Source of the DNA: Cepaea nemoralis
Lineage: Eukaryota > Mollusca > Gastropoda > Stylommatophora > Helicidae
Assembly: GCA_014155875.1 (NCBI GenBank)
Contig: JACEFZ010021399.1
Coordinates: 1 to 64,000, forward strand
Reading direction: 5' to 3'
Length of the DNA stretch: 64,000 bases
Translations under genes and position numbers: made by a program
Shown here: in pieces, positions 57,000 through 64,000 of the stretch
How the letters are laid out: each line of letters begins with the position of its first letter
Position numbering within the stretch: the stretch's first letter is position 1
Notes under the pieces: generated by a model
The model's database searches: none
Seen by the model: only the letters and a program-made list of their open reading frames with translations
What the model was told of the DNA's origin: nothing

Positions 57000-58910
57000 A
57001 CAATCACTGGTATAGTTGTCAAAATCTAACCATATGAAAGCCCGTGTTACTGCCTTCAACCTCCATCATCGTGCTGTCAACATGAGGAGAGCATGTCGCT
57101 GATCTCACAGTGTTGTATAGAAGGAAGTGTGAACTTTGTATTACATGACGTCTCTTCGCGGGTAAAGCTTTGCGATTACGTTTGTTTTGGTTGAGATAAT
57201 GTGTGGAAATGCAAGGGAGGAATTTACAACAGCAAGGTAAAGAACACTCAAGATGCCATAAAGGAATAATTAGTGATTAAAATGTCTTGCAATGGAGACA
57301 CAATGACGATTGTAATGGTTCGAAGAAAACTTTCTTCAGTTGCAACACAATTAAATCAAGTGAAGATGTTAGTTCTTTCTGCATTTCTGTATAATACTTA
57401 ATTTATGTCTGTAGTTTCACTTTTCCTGCATTAATACATCTGTAATAAAGTCAAACTGTTGAAACTAGTTATTGTAACGAAATCACAACTTGCATTTTTT
57501 TTCTATTGCGTCATCACACAATCCTAGATTTGGGAACGCCCGTTTGATCGAAAATGTTACCATATATCCTCCTTATCGTCCCCATAACAGTGATGTACGA
57601 CATGCTAATAAGATATTCACTGCTAAAATTCAACCATCTACATACTGTTGTGACAACGAAGATTCCCTTAGGTGCTGCCTGGAGACAAAAGACACAGCGC
57701 AGGAAAGGGAAACACCCGCGAAGAACACTAACAAATTGCGGACGTAGGTCACGTGATGAATAGGAAGCAGTCGGCGTGAACAGAGGTTTGGGTAGTCATT
57801 CAATGCTGGTTTAAAGGGACAGCAAATATGACTTTAACATTAGCTAGTTCGAAAGACTGTTTTCCAAGATCCAAAGAAAACAACGTGAAAGAACATGCGT
57901 TCACTTGATCAACGGAAATATAAATAATATTTATTTATAGAACACATGGCAGTTTTTAACAAATTCACTAGGGGATTAATATTAATATATGATATTCTTT
58001 TCTCCAATAAAAGTCCACAAATTAGTAACCAAGTGAAGTAAAATTATCAGATTTACCATATAACTTTTTCACTATGCACACCAAACAAAGACATTTGTTT
58101 TCTGGAGATTCTACAGAAAATCCCAATGTTTATTTGCCAGCAATATATATTTTACGGTCAGAGATGATGTGCATATTATGACATGTATTACGTCTTCATA
58201 CGGAAACAACAGTGTTCAATCATGAATATTCTTGCACGGGAATGTCCTTATGAGAAACATATCACACAGTGGAACGGATGTGCCTTGCGTCGTTACCCGA
58301 ATTGACGTGCCTTACTGTAAAACAAGTTTGTTGGTGTGAATTCAATACATTTTCGACAAAACATTCAAAGGCATTTCGCCGCTTTCCATGATTCCAGAAG
58401 CATTTTGACCCATCAAAGACATATTCCTTGGGAGGAAGTAAATATAAGCCTGCAGGAATAATTTCATAATGATGCAAAATATACTTTTAAAACAAAATTC
58501 ATCGTGAATTAGGGCAAACATTTGTGGACACACTGCTGCTCGGTGTAGATAAGCTTAAAGGCGTTTATGCAGGTGCAAGTTTTTAAGATCGTTTAGATAA
58601 TCAACTAGAGCATGGATATCGTTTGTGAGAAGAATCCCCTGAACCATTTATCGGATAAATTGTCATATTTCCTTCCTCTCTCTCCAGTATGACAGGTAGT
58701 ATACTGCCATCACACAGATGGTATCTAGTTCGTTTCTGGCGCGCAGTGACGTAACTGCCTTACTGTCAACAGTTATGGCAGAGTGCATGTATGTCTAGGG
58801 GCGCAAAGTTGATAGAGAATAAGGCTGATAATATCACCACGACTGACCGACGAGGCTTCCAGGCCAGCTCAGTGAGAGAAAGATTAGCCGTCTATTCCTC
58901 AGTTAATTCA
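57000..58910. other. No gene recognised
   Basis: Nearly 2 kb of AT-rich DNA without a convincing exon, RNA gene or known repeat. Short frames at 57490-57763 and 58262-58533 have no recognisable motif. Confidence 0.45.
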
Positions 58911-58917
58911 TGTCTGC

Positions 58918-59158
58918 GGAGTCTCCGTGGCGAAGTGATCAAACAGTTTGACTCGGACTCCAAAGGTTGTGGGTTCGATTCCGGGCCGCGTCCTTCGGTT
59001 GACAAGTGAAATTTTTCGGAGACTCCTGGGGGTCGTCGCTATAGCTACTGAGTTCGTGCTCTATGCGACGCTTTCAGTTCTGCGGAAAGAGACCGAGCCA
59101 TATGGGTTAACAACGCGGTGCAATGAAGTCGACCCCGTCGACTTTTAAGCGACTTTTA
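58918..59158 (+). mobile_element. tRNA-derived SINE, family A, best copy
   Basis: GGAGTCTCCGTGGCGAAGTG (box A region), GTTGTGGGTTCGATTCCGGG (perfect box B), CGGAGACTCCTGGGGGTCGT, GTGCTCTATGCGACGC and AAAGAGACCGAGCCATATGG, ending in GACTTTTAAAAA. Highly similar to the copy in the minisatellite at 36.5 kb. Confidence 0.85.
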
Positions 59159-59239
59159 AAAATGCAACGGCTCTATCACACTCTTAAAAGATGACCCACG
59201 AATGTTGTAACCAACCGTTATGAATAAGTTAATGAACGG

Positions 59240-59420
59240 TAAGACTTACAGAAGATAACACTCAGATATGATAACACGTGTAGATGTTTACTATTTTAGA
59301 TGATAAAGCTCGTAGAAGATAACACTTACAGATGAAAACACTTATAGATGATAACTCATATATGAAAACACTTATAGATGTTAAACATCTTAGAAGATAA
59401 CACGCATATCGCTTATAGAT
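59240..59420. repeat. Degenerate GATAACACTTA repeat
   Basis: Irregular repeats of words such as GATAACACTTACAGATG and TTATAGATGATAAC every 20-40 bp, resuming weakly at 59640-59720. Confidence 0.6.
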
Positions 59421-59427
59421 AATAAGC

Positions 59428-59640
59428 CTGCTCCATGGCGAAAGGGTTACGAACGGGCGATTTAGCAGCAGACCGCCTTGCGTTGATTTTAACGAAGTGG
59501 TTTGGATGCCGGTCGTTCAGAAAGTAATGGCAAACTACTGAATGTAAACATGCCAAGAGATCACAACAGCAAAACATGATGGCGTTGACTGCGACGTCCT
59601 GTAAAGGATATGCAACTAACTTTTTTTTTATTGATAACAA
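59428..59640 (+). mobile_element. SINE family C
   Basis: GCTCCATGGCGAAAGGGTTAC, GCGATTTAGCAGCAGACCGC, AGTAATGGCAAACTACTGAA and GACTGCGACGTCCTGTAAAG. It is followed by a T-run. Confidence 0.7.
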
Positions 59641-59769
59641 CACTGATATACGGTATCACTCATAGATCATACCACCCAAAATACCATAACAATTATAGAC
59701 GATAACATTCAAAGTATATAACACTCATAGCCAACGATGAATACACCGTGGTGGTCGGAGTTTCAGAAA

Positions 59770-59885
59770 TTTAAAACAAAAAAACATATTCCCTTAGTGA
59801 ATGTAAACAAGGAAGCCATAAGCAATCCGTTGGACAATTTACATGTTGCACCTGGCCAGATGCACAGCAAAAAATTATGCAAACT
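59770..59885. mobile_element. Fold-back family remnant
   Basis: CCCTTAGTGAATGTAAACA, GAAGCCATAAGCAATC and ACATGTTGCACCTGGCC correspond to the outer part of the 12.84-kb element. The inner arm is decayed. Confidence 0.45.
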
Positions 59886-60196
59886 ACTGTTAGTGGCTTC
59901 TGAAAAATAAATTCTTCATATCTGCTTCATTTTTAATTAATTTATTTAGTGCCAAATAATTACGCAACCGATTTTGTAATCTTCTTGCCTTATGTAAAAA
60001 TGTTTCCCTGTTGTTTCAGACTATTTGAGTTTTCTAATCTCTTGTATACTGTTGGCTCTATTTTAGTCCAACAGAACAATCACATTACTCAATGAGGTTT
60101 TACAAATAGACACACAATGGATGTCTGTGTATCGGTTCGGCTGTGGCAGCTTACTTTATTCTCATTCTAAAACTTCTGTTTACGTATGCTGTATAT

Positions 60197-60204
<8 letters not shown>

Positions 60205-60279
<75 letters not shown>
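60205..60279. repeat. (TA)n microsatellite
   Basis: About 75 bp of pure TA after a short CA run (60195-60206). A 35-bp duplication with TTAACACAGGTGGCGCATT follows at 60280-60350. Confidence 0.97.
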
Positions 60280-60283
<4 letters not shown>

Positions 60284-60311
60284 ACACAGGTGGCGCATTG
60301 GGAAACAGTCA

Positions 60312-60473
60312 TCAAGAATTTAACACAAGTGGCGCATTAGGAAACATCGGAGTGAGGTGTTTGGAGCAGGCACTTCCCGCTGGACACAGTACCACAGCAT
60401 CATCTCCATGCGGACTGTACTGCACCCTTCCCATTCTCATCTTCGAGCCCAGAGGCCAGAAGGGTGTGCAAAA
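60312..60473 (-). CDS. Candidate last exon with prokineticin/astakine-like end
   Basis: A GC-rich patch reads on the minus strand as 53 codons plus TGA, in phase 0 after a possible acceptor (CAGGTTTAG, 60474-60482). The start, FCTPFWPLGSKM, resembles the CxPxxxxGxxC step of prokineticin/astakine (colipase-fold) domains. The later YSPHGDDAVVLCPAGSACSK resembles the PHGD and CPCxxGLxC ends of that family. Two expected cysteines (after GS, and the second of CPC) are replaced by Met and Ala. Secreted astakine-type peptides act as cytokines in invertebrates, but that role is only suggested by analogy. Earlier exons, expected at higher coordinates, were not found. It may be a real diverged exon, a decayed paralogue or a chance match. 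Confidence 0.35.
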   Translation of the reverse strand, partial: FCTPFWPLGSKMRMGRVQYSPHGDDAVVLCPAGSACSKHLTPMFPNAPLVLNS

Positions 60474-60612
60474 CTAAACCTGAAGCTTCACATATGTGGA
60501 GAAGTATACTAAAAGGCAATCAACGAATGATTGAGCATTGCACATACTGACTCGCACGGATAAGTCTTCGGTTGGTATATTTCCTCCAATGATTTTATAT
60601 ATGTAATTCTCC

Positions 60613-60777
60613 AGTCTTCAATCGTGGATTTTAGATATTTAATTCTCAATAATCTCCAATCACGGATTTCAGATATTTCATTCTCAACAATCTCCAATCA
60701 CGGATTTTAGATATTTCATTCTCAACAATCTCCAATAAGGGATATTAGATGTTTCATTTTCACAGTCTCCAATCACA
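60613..60777. repeat. 38-bp minisatellite, about 4 copies
   Basis: Units with AATCTCCAATCACGGATTTT plus AGATATTTCATTCTCAAC; the outer copies are diverged. Confidence 0.92.
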
Positions 60778-60782
60778 GTAAA

Positions 60783-60866
60783 TTTTTAAAATCCAACCGA
60801 ATGCATATTCGAACCCAAGACCCCAGTGCCGGCAGGCGAACATCTAGCCACTACACTGAGGCGGCT
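60783..60866 (-). mobile_element. SINE family D, head only
   Basis: On the minus strand, CTCAGTGTAGTGGCTAGATG (box A) and TTGGGTTCGAATATGCATTC (box B) are well kept, followed by GGATTTTAAAAATTT. The body is missing or cut by the minisatellite. Confidence 0.6.
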
Positions 60867-61064
60867 TGGACTTGCAGAAATACTGGAATGGAATATGAGA
60901 AATCTATTTTACTTCAGCGAGACGTGTAGTTTCAAAATTCTTGCGCCACTTGAAGTGCATTTTGGTAAATGTAGGGTGATGTTTGAGCCATACAAATATG
61001 ACATAGTCTACGAATAGTTAGTTACAGATGGACGATATTTTCAAACTTTTTTCAAGACGTTAAA

Positions 61065-61160
61065 TAGTTAATTGCATGTCTTGTTTGCAGGAGTTTGCAA
61101 CTGTGATTTACCAGGAAATTTTACATGCAGAAGTTTGCCATCATATTTGAACTACTAATT
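61065..61160 (-). mobile_element. SINE family C tail fragment
   Basis: TTGCATGTCTTGTTTGCAGG and TTACATGCAGAAGTTTGCC correspond to the diverged family C tail. Confidence 0.4.
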
Positions 61161-61282
61161 ATCATATCATAGCAAATCAACGCAAAGCGATCTTGATTCA
61201 CATTTAATGCGGCATATTCCTAACCCTCGACCCGGTATTTCGGTTAATTGTGAAACTGCAGTAGCTAACTCATAAGCTACGG

Positions 61283-61505
61283 TTAGTTAAGTTAGCTGTA
61301 AATCCTTTACATGAGATAGCATTCAAGCCCAGCATTCTTGGCGGTTGGCGTTTTTTAGGCAAGCCTACGTTCAGTAGTTCATCATTGCTTTCTGACCTAC
61401 CAGCACTCATACCGTTGTATGAAAACCAGCGCTAGGCTGTCTGCTTCCAAATCGTCTGCAGGATGTGTTTCGAACGCGGTTACAGAATTGCGAAATGCTA
61501 GATAA
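61283..61505 (-). mobile_element. SINE family C
   Basis: Plus-strand AATCCTTTACATGAGATAGC, AGCCCAGCATTCTTGGCGG, GTTCAGTAGTTCATCATTGC and GTGTTTCGAACGCGG (box B complement) match the 54.3-kb copy. Confidence 0.65.
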
Positions 61506-61913
61506 ACTCATTGCTAAGCTAATAATATCTTCCACAGAAAATAGTTCAAGACTTATTACAGAGCTCTGGCAGGAAACAAAACATGAATAAACCAGAAAAC
61601 ATGCAAGGGTTTAAGTGACACAGATATGCATACACCTTGAGAAAGTTTAAGCTGAAGCAAAATTTATGCGAACAGGCAAGGGTATAATTCACAAGAAGTC
61701 ATAAACTACCCCAGCTGAACTACTGCACCAGTTATAGCTGGCTGGGGCAGCATTTGTTGACTCGATGCGAAACGCCCTGGGGTCATGTAATACCGTTTAT
61801 GTGCACGACTGTTCCATAGACGCGATTATAAGACCTGGCCAGATAGCAATCATAAGGTCTGTTTAGACATGTGGTTCAAGTGGTTTTGCTTGCTGGTTGT
61901 ATTAGCACTCTTC

Positions 61914-61915
61914 GA

Positions 61916-61950
<35 letters not shown>

Positions 61951-61966
61951 CCACCACCATCATCAT

Positions 61967-62044
<78 letters not shown>
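61914..62044. repeat. (ATC)n microsatellite
   Basis: About 130 bp of ATC with a few ACC and ATA interruptions. Poly-Ile, poly-His and poly-Met frames through it are artefacts. Confidence 0.98.
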
Positions 62045-62045
<1 letters not shown>

Positions 62046-62159
62046 TACCTCACCATCAATATTATCCTCATCGTCAGGTTAGTAATTCCGAGGACTCCCA
62101 TCTGTATTACTCACCCTTGCAGTTGTAGAGGGGTTTGCATGCCCCAATGACCCCCAAGA

Positions 62160-62816
62160 GCTATGCCGATGGTAGCAAAGCTACTGGTAGGGTCTACCAT
62201 GGTGCACATGTTAAGAGATAGGAAGAGACGATGAGAGGCACAAACCTCTTGTAGTTAGACTGGGGACAGTCAAAACTAGGGAAAGCAAACCCCATAAACC
62301 CCTGATGAAGTCGGATGAACTGAGCCACAGCCTTGACGAAAAAGTGCAATTTTATGATGCTATTATGAATCGAAAGACTTATGTGGACACAATCTAAACA
62401 TTTCATTTCAGTGTCCCCTGTTTCCGTGCAACTCTTCAGCTCTGGTAAGTCTGGACACTTGTCTTTACATGGCTCTCTGTTGTTGTGTCATGGATGTCCC
62501 CTCTTACCTTCTGGATTTTGTCATAAAGTATTTCCAATGTTAGTCTTCCGTATCTCATTTTGCGAAAGATCTAAGTCAGTTTTAGTTTTGTGTTTATTTT
62601 CCAACAGTTTTCTAATGTTCCCAAAATCTTGGAGAGTCTTTCTAATTGAGTATTCTTTGGTGTCGTCAGATGAACAAGCTCCACAGAAGGGACACATAAA
62701 TCACTACACATATCGCCCAACAAACTCAGTCACACAGTTACAGTATCTACCGAACTCTTTCACAAGGTTTGATGTGTATTCGGCATGTAGTCAGAGAACA
62801 AAAGAACGAACCTTAT
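62160..62816. other. Unassigned; possible LINE remnant on the minus strand
   Basis: A minus-strand reading has a CPFCGACSSDDTKEY cluster (about 62645-62692) reminiscent of LINE C-terminal zinc fingers. A plus-strand stretch (62412-62444) is bounded by TTTCATTTCAG and GTAAGT like a 33-nt micro-exon. Neither is firm. Confidence 0.25.
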
Positions 62817-62945
62817 TTTAAAATGGCCACAAATTAGGCACAGAGGCGTCCGTCTTACATTCGGCCCCTCAACCAATCATCTTTCGCGCATCAGTGATCT
62901 ATTCTGCATGTTACATTCACATAGAAAAAAGAAAACATTACAAAA
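62817..62945. repeat. Interspersed repeat G, copy 2
   Basis: Collinear partner of 46833-46960. Confidence 0.45.
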
Positions 62946-62984
62946 TGGAAGTTGCCCCGAAGCAGTTTTCTGCTATGCGCCTGT

Positions 62985-63135
62985 GATGTGATAGAGCCAT
63001 TAAATTTCAAATGTCTGAGAGCAAGAAGGACACGGTGACCAATCTTTCCGTCACTGTTGGCAGGCGACGAGCTCAGGCTTCGAACACGAGACGGACGGTG
63101 CTTATGACATTAGCACAGCTCACTATCAACTACGC
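62985..63135 (-). mobile_element. SINE-like repeat, family F
   Basis: Blocks GTGATGTGATAGAGCC, GGACACGGTGACCAATC, GGCGACGAGCTCAGGC and GCTTATGACATTAGCAC, with a box B complement (GGCTTCGAACAC). Confidence 0.55.
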
Positions 63136-63935
63136 TGAAGTCGCCAACCTTGGCTTATGGTGCTAGTCCTACATTTGTATGATCCTATTTCCCTGTACGT
63201 CTTGCGTGAAAAGAGAACAATAATTCAAGGCAATAGGGCAAGTGTGAAATACATGGTGGAGCAGGCCATCTTTATAGTTAAAGAATCAGAAGGAAAGAAG
63301 GGGAAGTAAAAACAGTATTAGAAAGAGTGCCACGAATAGACTAACATAAAAGAAACGATTGATTTAAGTTGTACACAAAAATAGAAGGGAGAATGGTGAG
63401 GCGAAAATGAGAAATAATGTGTGAAAGAAACAGAGTAGATATTCTGGAGGGGATAGAAATAGCGTACAGGACAGCGAGTGTATGGGTAATGGACAGCGAG
63501 GACGTGTGGTTTTAATTCCATTCGTGAATGATAAATTATGCCCGCCTGACAGTGACACAGACTAATACAATATCAAAAGAATGAGAACGACGGAAAAGGA
63601 TGAGGCAAGTTTGTGTGAACACTCACGGACAGAGAGAACACGTTAGTGGAGGGCTATTAACATCGATTTGATTTGCGCTACACTTTACGACACCGTGAGT
63701 TTCTATGTGTGTCGTATGGTTACCAACTGACGTTTTGTTGTGACGAAAATTAGTCGGCCTTCCCAGAAGACAAGCGGCGGTTCCTTGAAGGATGGATAGA
63801 ATGAAGTTCAGCCAAATCTTCTTAAGGGACCGTCCCGCCAAGTATATAGTGGGTCCCACTTGGTACCCGCTATGTGTGGGGTTGTTTTGCACAGACACTG
63901 CCGTGTGCAGGGATTAATAGGAATTAAAATAAAAA
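63136..63935. other. No gene recognised
   Basis: Purine-rich plus strand (63290-63610). A minus-strand frame at 63623-63898 has no known motif. Confidence 0.4.
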
Positions 63936-64000
63936 AATTTATAAAACTTAGTGACAACTGGCATAATTAACGAGAAAAGAGGACGGGTAATGCAGACAAA
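63936..64000 (+). mobile_element. LINE C-terminal fragment running off the window
   Basis: AAAACTTAGTGACAACTGGC and GAGAAAAGAGGACGGG match the VTTGKIE-type segment at 10.63 and 54.08 kb. Confidence 0.55.

Noticed and set aside
61850..62150. Poly-Met, poly-His and poly-Ile frames
   Set aside because: An ATC microsatellite read in different frames.
62412..62444. 33-nt micro-exon with strong splice sites on both sides
   Set aside because: No neighbouring exon, and the surrounding text looks like a possible LINE remnant on the other strand; splice-site consensus alone is weak.

Overview
The window is repeat-dominated nuclear DNA of an animal. It has no operons and no ribosome-binding-site-led genes. 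It holds tRNA-derived SINEs, 5'-truncated LINEs, fold-back elements, a hAT-like element, a Helitron-like element and one nearly complete LTR retrotransposon, with a very high load of micro- and minisatellites (roughly a quarter of the window). The style of the LINE and SINE families suggests an invertebrate, perhaps a mollusc. That is inference only; no host marker gene fixes the taxon.

Layout. 1-7.3 kb: a 7-kb array of a 46-bp minisatellite. 7.3-10.2 kb: three smaller arrays and two SINEs. 10.2-12.8 kb: LINE tails and one truncated LINE reverse transcriptase. 12.8-14 kb: two fold-back elements. 16-18.5 kb: a SINE, a LINE tail, a GT-rich block and a Helitron-like element between TA tracts. 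20.5 kb: a likely host coding exon on the minus strand. 21.5-32.3 kb: the LTR retrotransposon, with 2.2-2.3 kb LTRs, TG...CA ends and a perfect 5-bp target duplication. It also has a PBS, a leader of 32-bp repeats, gag, protease, integrase, reverse transcriptase, RNase H and a polypurine tract. 32.3-34.3 kb: LINE and SINE debris. 36.1-39.9 kb: a 43-bp minisatellite with higher-order structure and a SINE inserted in it. 40-51 kb: scattered SINEs and LINEs. 51-55.5 kb: a hAT-like element, a 19-bp array, a LINE and a 31-bp array. 55.5-64 kb: mostly unassigned DNA with SINEs and two further candidate minus-strand exons. One of these (60.3-60.5 kb) resembles the end of a prokineticin/astakine-type domain.

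The best candidate for something unusual is the LTR element. Its integrase lies upstream of reverse transcriptase and RNase H, which is the Ty1/copia order, yet its domains look like Ty3/gypsy. This is the arrangement of the Gmr1-like group. A LINE fragment in the opposite orientation sits exactly between integrase and reverse transcriptase.

Sequence quality differs along the window. From about 26.5 to 34.3 kb, and inside the 46-bp array at about 2.7-3.8 and 5.5-7.25 kb, the text has dense single-base indels and stretched homopolymers. The two LTRs differ in the same way, one clean and one noisy. Many frame breaks in pol are therefore probably consensus errors and not biological decay.
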